Source: Aeromonas cavernicola (GTDB lineage: Bacteria; Pseudomonadota; Gammaproteobacteria; Enterobacterales; Aeromonadaceae). Taken from it: a DNA stretch of 64,000 nt. Shown here piece by piece: positions 48,666 to 56,699 of this stretch. The stretch spans positions 1 through 64,000 of the forward strand of contig NZ_PGGC01000013.1 of the NCBI RefSeq assembly GCF_002795305.1, read 5' to 3'. The translations under genes were made by a program, and so were the position numbers. Position 1 is the first letter of the stretch, and each line of letters starts with the position of its first letter. The notes below the pieces were generated by a model. That model did not search any database. It worked only from the letters and a program-made list of their open reading frames with translations, and had not been told where the DNA came from.

Positions 48666-50462
48666 TTAGTCAAAAATAGTGGCGCCACACTCGGCGCTCG
48701 ATACCGCGCGACGCATCACGCTGAACAGTTCGCGGCCCCACCCCTCTTGTTCCAGCGTGAGGTCAATCTCGGCCTGGGTACGGCCACTCAAATCGGTTAG
48801 GCAGTCGAGTCTGCCGGTTATCGCGTCTACCCGCAGCAGGTCGCCATCGGTAAGCAGGCCGATGGCCCCGCCGTGCAGCGCTTCTGGGGTAACGTGGATG
48901 GCGGCCGGGATCTTGCCGGAGGCACCAGAAAGTCGACCATCGGTGACCAGCGCCACTTTATAACCCGCCTTCTGCAGGTTACCGAGCACCGGCATCAGCT
49001 TGTGTAGCTCCGGCATGCCGTTGGCGGCGGGACCGTTGTGGCGCACCACGATCACAGTGTCCTGATTGAGATCGCCTGCCTTGTAGGCCGCTTCCACCGC
49101 ATGTTGGGAGGAGAAGACCCGTGCTGGCGCTTCAATCACCCGATATTCGGGGGCGACGGCGGAGACCTTGACCACGGCGCGACCTAAATTGCCGCTGAGT
49201 AGCTTGGTGCCGCCGGTGGCCTGAAACACGCTGCCGGAGGGGGACAACACGCTCGCATCGCTACTCTCGCCCACCGGCTGCCACACCAGTTGACCATTGA
49301 CCAATATCGGGCGGCAGAGGTAATCCTGCATCTCGCCAAACACCGGGGTGGCATCCATGTGGATCAGCCCCTCTTGCGCCAGACGGCGCATCAGGCCGGG
49401 CACGCTACCCGCCTGTTCGAACGCGTTGACGTCAGCTGGGCCGTTCGGATACATGCGTACCAACAGCGGCACTACGTCGGAGAGATCGCTGATGTCATCC
49501 CAAGTCAGTACCAAACCCGCCGCACGGGCCAGCGCCACCATGTGGATGCTGTGGTTGGTGCTGCCACCGGAGGCGAGCAGGGCCACCAGCCCGTTGACCA
49601 GCGAGCGCTCATCCAGCACATCGCTCAAGGGACGATAAGCGGGGGAGCCAGGGATCATGGCGCTGATGCGGCGGGCGGCCTCATCGGTGAGGGCGCGGCG
49701 TAGCTCGCTGTACGGGTGCACAAACGCGGAGCCCGGCAGCATCAGTCCCATGGCCTCAAACACCAGCTGGTTGGTGTTGGCGGTGCCGTAGAAGGTGCAG
49801 GTGCCCGCCCCGTGATAGGCGCCGCACTCCATCTCCAGCAGGGCGTCGCGACCTACTTCACCGGCCGCGTACTGCTGACGCACCTTGACCTTCTCATCGT
49901 TGCTGATGCCGCTCGCCATCGGGCCAGCCGGTACGAAGGCGGTCGGCAGGTGGGCGTGGGAGAGCGCCCCCATGATCTGGCCCGGCGCAATCTTGTCGCA
50001 GATGCCGAGCAGCAGGGTGGCGTCGAAGGTGTTATGAGAGAGCGACAGCGCGGTCGCCTGGGCGATGAGATCACGAGAAAACAGCGACATGTCCATCCCC
50101 GGCTGACCTTGAGTCACGCCGTCGCACATGGCGGGTACGCCACCGGCGACCTGAGCACTGTGGCCCAGTTCAGCCAGCGCCCCCTTGATGAGGTCGGGGT
50201 AGCCCTGATAGGGCTGATGGGCACTCAGCATGTCGTTGTAGGCGGTGACGATGCCGACGTTGGCGCGGGTCATGTCGAGAATGCGACCCTTCTCGTCAGT
50301 GCTGCAGGCTGCCACCGCGTGAGCTAGGTTGCCACAAGCTAACGCGGCGCGGGTTTTGCCCTGTTCGGCCTGACGCTGGATGCGGGCTAGAAATGCCTGA
50401 CGACGGGCGACGCTGCGCTCGCGAATGCGGGTGGTCACCTCGGAAATAACTGGATGAATCAT
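48666..50462 (-). CDS. edd: Phosphogluconate dehydratase
   Basis: A 598-residue iron-sulfur dehydratase of the IlvD/Edd family that turns 6-phosphogluconate into KDPG. Cysteine ligands are in VPAMCDGVTQGQPGM and LLGICDKIAPG, with GGSTNHSIHMVALA and GHNTFDATLL-type sequences. It lies 23 bases before eda and overlaps gntK by four bases. Confidence 0.97.
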   Translation of the reverse strand: MIHPVISEVTTRIRERSVARRQAFLARIQRQAEQGKTRAALACGNLAHAVAACSTDEKGRILDMTRANVGIVTAYNDMLSAHQPYQGYPDLIKGALAELGHSAQVAGGVPAMCDGVTQGQPGMDMSLFSRDLIAQATALSLSHNTFDATLLLGICDKIAPGQIMGALSHAHLPTAFVPAGPMASGISNDEKVKVRQQYAAGEVGRDALLEMECGAYHGAGTCTFYGTANTNQLVFEAMGLMLPGSAFVHPYSELRRALTDEAARRISAMIPGSPAYRPLSDVLDERSLVNGLVALLASGGSTNHSIHMVALARAAGLVLTWDDISDLSDVVPLLVRMYPNGPADVNAFEQAGSVPGLMRRLAQEGLIHMDATPVFGEMQDYLCRPILVNGQLVWQPVGESSDASVLSPSGSVFQATGGTKLLSGNLGRAVVKVSAVAPEYRVIEAPARVFSSQHAVEAAYKAGDLNQDTVIVVRHNGPAANGMPELHKLMPVLGNLQKAGYKVALVTDGRLSGASGKIPAAIHVTPEALHGGAIGLLTDGDLLRVDAITGRLDCLTDLSGRTQAEIDLTLEQEGWGRELFSVMRRAVSSAECGATIFD

Positions 50463-50968
50463 TGGGCTTGCTCCAATGCGGTGACGGCGCGATCAACCAC
50501 TTGCTCGAAGGTGCCGTCGATGTCGATGTGAAATACCCCAGCTTCGCCATCTGGGCGCTCCAGGGTATCGAATTGACTTTGTACCATGCTTTCCCGCATG
50601 AAGTGGCCTTTGCGGGCCCGCATCCGTTCGAGGATCAGCGGCTGACTGCCATCAAGGAAGATAAAACTCACTGACTCGTTGCCTTCGCGGATCTGGTCGC
50701 GGTACTGTTTTTTAAGCGCAGAACAGACGATCACGCCGACCTCATTTTTCTGCTCAAGGCTATAGGCGGCATCACGAATGCGCTCCAGCCAAGGGGCGCG
50801 GTCTTCATCGTTAAGGGGGGTACCCGTTGCCATCTTCTGGATGTTGGCTCTGGGATGCAGATCATCTCCATCAATGAACTTGGCGCCCAACGTATCTGCC
50901 ACTTTCAGGCCCACACTGGATTTACCACTGCCACAGACACCCATCACGATAATGCACTTACCCGCCAT
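50459..50968 (-). CDS. gntK: Gluconokinase
   Basis: A 169-residue P-loop kinase that phosphorylates gluconate. The Walker A GVCGSGKSS is at residues 11-19, with FIDGDDLHPRANIQKMATGTPLNDEDR and the lid region RMRARKGHFM. Its stop overlaps the edd start by four bases (ATGA-type), so gntK-edd-eda is one operon from gluconate to pyruvate. The upstream region carries GntR operators. Confidence 0.96.
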   Translation of the reverse strand: MAGKCIIVMGVCGSGKSSVGLKVADTLGAKFIDGDDLHPRANIQKMATGTPLNDEDRAPWLERIRDAAYSLEQKNEVGVIVCSALKKQYRDQIREGNESVSFIFLDGSQPLILERMRARKGHFMRESMVQSQFDTLERPDGEAGVFHIDIDGTFEQVVDRAVTALEQAQ

Positions 50969-51025
50969 AATTTGACCTCTGTCCCACTTTTCAAAAAACC
51001 AGCGATTGATGGCTTCTAATCTACC

Positions 51026-51055
51026 ACGTTACCGGTAACATGTTACCGGTAACCA
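51026..51055. promoter_or_regulatory. Twin GntR operators between gntK and the gluconate permease gene
   Basis: Two overlapping GntR boxes, ACGTTACCGGTAACAT (51026-51041) and ATGTTACCGGTAACCA (51040-51055), each match the E. coli gnt operator type ATGTTA-N4-TAACAT in at least 10 of 12 positions. Centre-to-centre distance is 14 bases. They lie between divergent promoters, so GntR can repress both directions. Confidence 0.8.
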
Positions 51056-51062
51056 CGTACTA

Positions 51063-51078
51063 TGTGAAGTACGCCACA
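51063..51078. promoter_or_regulatory. CRP-like site beside the GntR operators
   Basis: TGTGAAGTACGCCACA matches TGTGA-N6-TCACA in 9 of 10 positions. It lies between the GntR boxes and the permease start. In E. coli gluconate genes are activated by CRP, so dual control is plausible. Confidence 0.4.
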
Positions 51079-51124
51079 AAATATCGAACGAGACAATCAC
51101 AGGCTTTTAATAAGGAAAACAGTT

Positions 51125-52498
51125 ATGGAAGGTGTGGCTAATACCCCAGATGTTGCCTACCTGCTCTCGGTAGCGGGCGGTGCAATTATCATGTTGTTGC
51201 TGCTGATTATGCAGTTCAAAATCCACGCGTTTGTCGCCCTGACCCTGGTCAGTGTGGTGACCGCACTGGCCACCGGTGTCACCTACGATCAGGTGGTACC
51301 CACCATCCTCGGCGGCTTTGGCACGACCTTAGCGTCGGTTGCGCTGCTGGTCGGCTTGGGAGCCATGATCGGCCGTATTCTGGAGATGACCGGGGGCGCC
51401 AAGGTGCTGGCTGATACCCTGATCAATCGCTTTGGCGCCCATCGGGCACCGCTGGCATTAGGGGTTGCCTCTCTGCTGTTCGGCTTCCCCATCTTCTTTG
51501 ATGCGGGCCTGATCGTGATGCTGCCGATCATTTTCAGCGTGGCTAAGCAGTTTGGTGGCTCGGTACTCAAGTATGCGCTGCCCTCCGCAGGCGCTTTCGC
51601 CGTAATGCACGCCTTCCTGCCACCACACCCGGGCCCAGTGGCGGCTAGCGAGCTGCTGGGTGCCAATATTGGCCTACTGACCATCGTTGGCTTACTGGTG
51701 GCGATCCCGACTTGGTATCTCGGCGCTTATCTGTTTGGCTTGTGGGCTGGCAAGAAGTTTGAACTGCCTCTACCACCGAGCTTCACTGACTCTGCCGCGA
51801 TTCCGGCTCATCAATTGCCTAGCTTTACCCAGGTCATCACTATTTTGCTGTTGCCACTGGTCCTTATCTTCATGGAAACGGGTCTCAATACCCTGATTAC
51901 CATGGGCATGATCGACAAAGGGGCAGATTGGGTGAATTTGCTGCGCATGGTGGGTAAGACCCCCGTTGCACTACTGATTACCCTGCTCTATGCGCTGTTG
52001 GTGTTTGGTCGTCAGCAAGGCAAAGCGAAGCTGGAAACCTTCTGTAACGATGCGCTAGCCCCAGTTTGTGCCGTGATTCTGGTCACTGGTGCGGGTGGTA
52101 TGTTTGGTGGCGTATTGCGCGCCAGTGGTATTGGGAGTGCCTTAGCTGACACCCTGTCAGATACCGGTATGCCAGTGATTGTTGCTGCCTTCTTGGTCGC
52201 AACCGCACTGCGGGTGGCGCAAGGGTCAGCCACGGTCGCCCTGACGACCACGGCGGCGCTGATTGCCCCGATGGTCGCGGCCACACCGGGTTTAAGCGAG
52301 CTGGATCTGACCTTTATCGTGATTGCCATTGCCGGTGGCGCCACCGTGCTCTCTCACTTCAACGATTCAGGCTTCTGGCTGGTGGGTCGCTTCTTGAATA
52401 TGGACGTGAAGACCACCCTCAAAACGTGGACCGTGATGGAGACCCTGCTTGGCACGATCGCCTTTTTGATCGTGGCATTGGCGAGCATGGTGTTTTAA
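51125..52498 (+). CDS. Gluconate:proton symporter (GntP family)
   Basis: A 457-residue inner-membrane permease with about twelve hydrophobic segments. GntP-family features include SAGAFAVMHAFLPPHPGPVAAS (about 157-178), GLGAMIGRILEMTGGA and HFNDSGFWLV near the end. It is divergent from gntK-edd-eda across GntR boxes, so gluconate is the likely substrate; which of the E. coli paralogues (GntT, U or P) it corresponds to cannot be told. AAGGA lies 8 bases before the ATG. Confidence 0.9.
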   Translation: MEGVANTPDVAYLLSVAGGAIIMLLLLIMQFKIHAFVALTLVSVVTALATGVTYDQVVPTILGGFGTTLASVALLVGLGAMIGRILEMTGGAKVLADTLINRFGAHRAPLALGVASLLFGFPIFFDAGLIVMLPIIFSVAKQFGGSVLKYALPSAGAFAVMHAFLPPHPGPVAASELLGANIGLLTIVGLLVAIPTWYLGAYLFGLWAGKKFELPLPPSFTDSAAIPAHQLPSFTQVITILLLPLVLIFMETGLNTLITMGMIDKGADWVNLLRMVGKTPVALLITLLYALLVFGRQQGKAKLETFCNDALAPVCAVILVTGAGGMFGGVLRASGIGSALADTLSDTGMPVIVAAFLVATALRVAQGSATVALTTTAALIAPMVAATPGLSELDLTFIVIAIAGGATVLSHFNDSGFWLVGRFLNMDVKTTLKTWTVMETLLGTIAFLIVALASMVF

Positions 52499-52555
52499 TT
52501 CACGCCGCGAGGTTCCCCACGTTGCAAGCGTGGTATTCCCGGTCGCACCGAGTAG

Positions 52556-52583
52556 ACACAGCCACCCTAATGGGTGGCTGTGT
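52556..52583. terminator. Terminator after the gluconate permease
   Basis: Stem ACACAGCCACCC (52556-52567) with GGGTGGCTGTGT (52572-52583), a 4-base loop. It lies between convergent genes and has no strong T-tract. Confidence 0.6.
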
Positions 52584-52615
52584 CATGTCTGCCACGGTAC
52601 TGGCTGCGCATCAGC

Positions 52616-53029
52616 TCATAACTGCTTGTTCAGAAAATAACAGAGATGCCCCGGCGGCATATCGGGCAGCTGGCCAAATACCTGGTAACCCAGCGCTTGG
52701 TAAAAAGGGAGGGCCTGAAAAGTGGTCGTCTCCAGATGGTAGCGAGTAATCCCCTTACTCTGGGCATACTGTTCCATCGCGCCAAGCAGGCGGCGACCCC
52801 ACCCACGTTGTCGGATAGACTCATCGACCCAGAGCCAGTCCACATGCAGCCAACCCCACCGAATGTCGGCAATGATGCCGCCGTGTATCTTGCCTTGCTC
52901 ATCCTTGATAACACTGGCGATCCGCTCGCGCAGATAACAGCCAGCCTGGCTTACGTTATAGTCCGTCAGGCCCATGCGCAGCGCGTCGATCTCATCTTCT
53001 TGTGGGGCCTGAATGGCGGTTAAATACAT
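52616..53029 (-). CDS. GNAT family N-acetyltransferase
   Basis: A 137-residue GNAT domain. The acetyl-CoA-binding motif VDESIRQRGWGRRLLGAMEQ (V-x-x-x-x-R-x-x-G-x-G/R-x-L) lies around residues 67-86, and YQALGYQVFGQLPDMPPG forms the C-terminal strand. The ATG at 53029 has AGGAG 5 bases upstream. Its substrate is unknown. Confidence 0.88.
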   Translation of the reverse strand: MYLTAIQAPQEDEIDALRMGLTDYNVSQAGCYLRERIASVIKDEQGKIHGGIIADIRWGWLHVDWLWVDESIRQRGWGRRLLGAMEQYAQSKGITRYHLETTTFQALPFYQALGYQVFGQLPDMPPGHLCYFLNKQL

Positions 53030-53382
53030 ATAAGCTCCTGCTGTATCAGTGATAGATGGCGATGACAAAGGGGCTAAAGCAGTACCGCTTAGACTAATGC
53101 AGGTCAAGCACGCTTGCCGCCAAGGTCAGGTGTGCCCGCAATGGTGGGCTAGGCCAGCCAGAGAATGTGCGGCCTTTAGTCACATACCCAGTGGGCCTGT
53201 GCCGCCCCATCAGGCCGCACCTAGGGCATCACCACCATTTATTATGCTGACCATCAATATTATTGAGCAGACGGTCTGGTTGAACTAAAAGTGATACCTT
53301 GTGCGTATAGAGTGCGCTGTGTGCGAGCGGTAACGCTTATCGCCAACCAACCCTCTCGTTATGGCCAACAAGGAGTCTGTGT
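53030..53382. other. Intergenic region between divergent GNAT and ovoA genes
   Basis: About 350 bases with the two promoters; I could not fix either. No RNA gene or repeat is seen. Confidence 0.4.
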
Positions 53383-55530
53383 GTGACCCAAGCTCGTTAT
53401 CCTTTACCTCATGCCATCGGCTTAGCTGCGCCAACCCGCACTCCCTTGCTGACTGGCAGCGACCCCGAACAGAAGCGACGCGAGCTGCTCGCCTACTTCT
53501 GCCAAACCTTCGATCTGTACGACTCGCTGTTCGACTGTCTGGCCGATGAGCGCGCCTGGTTCAACAAGGCGATCCCGCTACGCCATCCGCTTATTTTCTA
53601 CTACGGCCACACTGCCGCTTTCTTTATCAACAAGCTGCTGGCGGCGCGCCTGATCGATCAGCGGCTGGATGCCCGCATCGAGGCCATGGTCGCCATCGGG
53701 GTGGACGAGATGAGCTGGGACGATCTGGACGAAACCCACTACGACTGGCCCAAGGTCACTGAGCTACGCAGCTATCGAGCCAAAGTCCGTACGCTGGTGT
53801 GCGACTTCATTCGCCAGATGCCGCTCACCCTACCCATCGACTGGCAGAGCCCGGCTTGGGTGATCCTGATGGGAATAGAGCACGAGCGCATCCACCTCGA
53901 GACCTCCAGCGTGCTGATCCGCCAGTTGCCGCTCGCTTGGGTGCAACCGCAGCCTTATTGGCCCGCCTGCACCGACGCGCGCCTGCGCCTTGACCAAGTG
54001 CCCGCCAACAGCCTGCTGCCGGTGGCTGGCGGCAAAGTGCGCTTTGGCAAGCAGGATGCGACCTACGGCTGGGACAACGAATATGGCGAGCGCCATATCG
54101 AACTGGCCCCGTTTCAGGCCAGCCGGATGCTGGTGAGTAATGCCGAGTACCTCGCCTTCGTACAGGGCGGCTATGGCCAGCAGCAGTGGTGGGATGAGGA
54201 GGGATGGAGCTGGTGCCAGTACGCCAAGGCGCAGATGCCCACCTTCTGGGTCGGCGACCCCGCCGAGCCTGGGCAATTGCAGCTGCGGCTGATGACCGAG
54301 CAGGTCGCCATGCCTTGGGACTGGCCAGTCGAGGTAAACCAGCTGGAGGCCGCCGCCTTCTGTCGCTGGAAGGCAGCCCAAACCGGACTCCCCATCCAGC
54401 TGCCGAGCGAGGCGGAGTGGCAGCTGCTGCGCGAGCAGGTGCCCGGCGATCAGCCGGACTGGACACAGGCCCCCGGCAATATCAATCTGGCCCGCTTTGC
54501 CTCCTCCTGCCCAGTAGATGCCTGCCCGCAAGGGGAGTTCTTCGATCTAGTGGGCAATGTCTGGCAGTGGACCAGCACTGCCATCGATGGCTTCGACGGC
54601 TTTAAAATCCACCCGCTCTACGACGACTTCTCCACCCCCACCTTTGATGGCAAGCACACCCTGATCAAGGGCGGCAGCTGGATCAGCACAGGTAACGAAA
54701 CGCTCAAATCATCCCGTTACGCCTTCCGGCGTCACTTCTTCCAGCATGCGGGCTTCCGCTATCTGGTCTCCCGTTATCAGGAACCCGTTATCGTGAATCC
54801 TTATGAAACTGACACGCTCGTCGCCCAATATCTCGACTTCCAGTACGGTCCGAGCCACTTCGGCGTCGCTAATTACGCCAAGACGTTGGCCGACTTAGCC
54901 GGCGAGCTGTGCGGCAACCACCAGCGGGCGCTGGATATCGGCTGTGCCACCGGCCGCGCTAGCTTCGAGCTGGCTCGCCACTTCCAGCATGTGGACGGGG
55001 TGGACTACTCAGCTCGCTTTATCGATGTGGCGCTGGACCTCGCCAGCCAGGACAGCTTCCGCTATGCCATCCCGCAGGAGGGCAAGCTAGTGGAGTATTG
55101 CGAGGCGCGCCTGTCGAGCCATGGTCTGGGCGCCAATGAGATTGCTCGTATCCACTTCAGTCAGGGGGATGCCTGTAACCTCAAACCCAAATATGACCAC
55201 TACGATTTGGTGCTCGCCGCCAATCTGATCGACCGGCTGCGGGAGCCAGCCCGTTTCCTGCGCGACATTGCCCCTCGATTGCGCAGCGGCGGCCTGCTGA
55301 TGATCACCAGCCCCTATACCTGGCTGGCGGACTATACCCCACCCGCCAACTGGCTCGGCGGTATCCGCGAAAACGGTGAAGCGCTCACCACCTATCAGAC
55401 GCTGCAACGGCTGCTGGCAGCTGAGTTTGAAGAGCTGACCCCACCCCGAGATATTCCCTTCGTGATCCGCGAAACTGCCCGTAAGTATCAGCACACCGTG
55501 GCCCAGTTGACGGTTTGGCGAAAACGCTAA
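53383..55530 (+). CDS. ovoA: 5-histidylcysteine sulfoxide synthase / mercaptohistidine N-methyltransferase OvoA
   Basis: A 715-residue ovothiol-biosynthesis enzyme with three parts: a DinB-like N-terminal domain (residues about 30-180) with the iron-binding HX3HXE motif H167-H171-E173 (GIEHERIHLE), an FGE-sulfatase-type domain (about 200-460; VGNVWQWTST, KGGSWISTGNE) and a C-terminal SAM methyltransferase (about 500-715; LDIGCATGRASFELA). It joins cysteine to the C5 of histidine with oxygen and then N-methylates the product. The GTG start at 53383 has AAGGAG 7 bases upstream. The partner lyase OvoB is not adjacent. Confidence 0.92.
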   Translation: MTQARYPLPHAIGLAAPTRTPLLTGSDPEQKRRELLAYFCQTFDLYDSLFDCLADERAWFNKAIPLRHPLIFYYGHTAAFFINKLLAARLIDQRLDARIEAMVAIGVDEMSWDDLDETHYDWPKVTELRSYRAKVRTLVCDFIRQMPLTLPIDWQSPAWVILMGIEHERIHLETSSVLIRQLPLAWVQPQPYWPACTDARLRLDQVPANSLLPVAGGKVRFGKQDATYGWDNEYGERHIELAPFQASRMLVSNAEYLAFVQGGYGQQQWWDEEGWSWCQYAKAQMPTFWVGDPAEPGQLQLRLMTEQVAMPWDWPVEVNQLEAAAFCRWKAAQTGLPIQLPSEAEWQLLREQVPGDQPDWTQAPGNINLARFASSCPVDACPQGEFFDLVGNVWQWTSTAIDGFDGFKIHPLYDDFSTPTFDGKHTLIKGGSWISTGNETLKSSRYAFRRHFFQHAGFRYLVSRYQEPVIVNPYETDTLVAQYLDFQYGPSHFGVANYAKTLADLAGELCGNHQRALDIGCATGRASFELARHFQHVDGVDYSARFIDVALDLASQDSFRYAIPQEGKLVEYCEARLSSHGLGANEIARIHFSQGDACNLKPKYDHYDLVLAANLIDRLREPARFLRDIAPRLRSGGLLMITSPYTWLADYTPPANWLGGIRENGEALTTYQTLQRLLAAEFEELTPPRDIPFVIRETARKYQHTVAQLTVWRKR

Positions 55531-55560
55531 TCTTGCCCTACCGATCACAGCCCATGTAAC

Positions 55561-55592
55561 AAGCCCAACGGGTTAATCTCGTTGGGCTTTTT
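55561..55592 (+). terminator. Terminator of ovoA
   Basis: Stem AAGCCCAACG (55561-55570) with its complement at 55580-55589, followed by TTTTT (55588-55592). Confidence 0.8.
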
Positions 55593-55736
55593 GAGTGGTT
55601 GTTACAGCCGATTCCCCCGTCAGATGGCCTAATGACCTAGCTTGAGATCACGTTTGTTTTGCACTCGCACACTTTATTCGTTAGTTGAATTTATGTGGCC
55701 TGTTTGCACTGCCGTTATCCTCGGCTTAACTCATAT

Positions 55737-55752
55737 TGTGATCTTTATCACA
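55737..55752 (+). promoter_or_regulatory. Perfect CRP site upstream of a small secreted-peptide gene
   Basis: TGTGATCTTTATCACA has both CRP half-sites intact. It ends 28 bases before the ATG of the 55-residue peptide gene, close enough to overlap the start of transcription, so repression by CRP is as likely as activation. Confidence 0.65.
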
Positions 55753-55779
55753 TACCGAAGGTAAGACTAAGGAGTTGCC

Positions 55780-55947
55780 ATGAAGATGAAATACGTACTA
55801 TTAAGCGCAGTCATGTTGCTGTCTTTAACCCCTACCATTAGCCAAGCGGAAGGCGCTCCAGCCATGCCACTGGTGGTTTGCCAGATAGACAGTACTCCCC
55901 AATTACTACTGCCTGAATTTGTCTGCAACTGGCACAAAAATAGCTAA
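55780..55947 (+). CDS. 55-residue secreted peptide precursor
   Basis: An ATG with AAGGAG 5 bases upstream opens 55 codons. Residues 1-23 form a signal peptide (MKMKYVLLSAVMLLSLTPTI, cut near SQA-EG), leaving a 32-residue mature peptide with two Cys (34 and 49) that could form one disulfide. I recognise no family. It is not in operon with ovoA, whose terminator lies 190 bases upstream. CRP binds, or appears able to bind, just before the ATG. Confidence 0.65.
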   Translation: MKMKYVLLSAVMLLSLTPTISQAEGAPAMPLVVCQIDSTPQLLLPEFVCNWHKNS

Positions 55948-56301
55948 ATGCACTGGGTACTAGGGCGAGCTGCTTACTCACCTTGGTGCCCTCATCCCTG
56001 TGGCGTAATAGACCCACAGCGTCAGCCCCCTACCCCATCACCAACTGCTGCATGTCACAAAACAATACAAATAAGATAATTCCTACAGACAAACCAAAAA
56101 ACATTTATTAGCAAAAAGCCTTTCTTGTGAGACTTTGACCATTTATTTAGTGAGACATAAACCACCCACAAATCTGGCATTGTCGTAAAATGAGATAGAA
56201 AAAAACGAACAAAAATAACCCAAACAATTGATATTTAATATAAAAAACATCTTTTTATGGAACTTTTTTATCGCAAAATAAAAACGTTTTCCACCTTACC
56301 A
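55948..56301. other. A/T-rich region upstream of the Csr RNA
   Basis: About 350 bases, strongly A/T-rich from 56090. TGTGAGAC (56126-56133) and AGTGAGAC (56149-56156) repeat with a 23-base period; the first resembles the TGTGAGA half-site bound by the UvrY/GacA response regulator upstream of enteric csr RNAs, about 200 bases before the RNA start as expected. No gene is seen. Confidence 0.45.
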
Positions 56302-56329
56302 TTGTAGCTTGTAGGAAAACCCTTATAGT
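56302..56329 (+). promoter_or_regulatory. Promoter of the CsrB/CsrC-family RNA
   Basis: TTGTAG (56302-56307), a 16-base spacer and TATAGT (56324-56329) form a reasonable sigma70 promoter. Transcription would start near 56336. Confidence 0.55.
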
Positions 56330-56335
56330 TACTCA

Positions 56336-56610
56336 TGCACGGACGCGATGAAGTCGGTCAGGAAGACGGACTACCAGGGTTAGGTAAAGGACTCACCACA
56401 GGAAGTGGTAAAGGACACCTCCCAGGATGGAGAAAGTGCGGCGAGTATGGATGCCTCGTCAGGCCAAGATGGCTACAGGACACCCCAATGGATTGGGAAG
56501 GGGAAACCTAAAGGAAGAGGTATTACAGTCAAGGATTGCAGGGAGCAACTTCGTTCAAGGATATGAGCGATACGACTACCGGGGGCGACGCAAGTCGCCC
56601 CCATCTTTTT
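56336..56610 (+). ncRNA. csrB/csrC: CsrB/CsrC-family CsrA-sequestering small RNA
   Basis: About 275 bases, ending in a strong terminator (GGGGGCGAC/GTCGCCCCC at 56581-56602, then ATCTTTTT). By my count the RNA carries 17 GGA motifs between 56341 and 56561, many as AGGA or ANGGA, which is the CsrA-binding signature; random sequence of this length would hold about four. It is intergenic, beside hemN and yihI, where E. coli keeps csrC. Which of the Csr RNAs it is cannot be decided from one sequence. The 79-residue frame drawn through it is not a gene. Confidence 0.85.
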
Positions 56611-56699
56611 ATCCGCCATTTATTTATCATCCCACCCTACCAGCGCATATGACCAGCACACACTAGGCGATGGCTGGAGATGCTCTGTCGTATTGGCGC

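Noticed and set aside
56427-56666. 79-codon ORF in the Csr RNA
   Set aside because: It runs through the terminator hairpin, and the GGA-rich RNA explains the sequence better.
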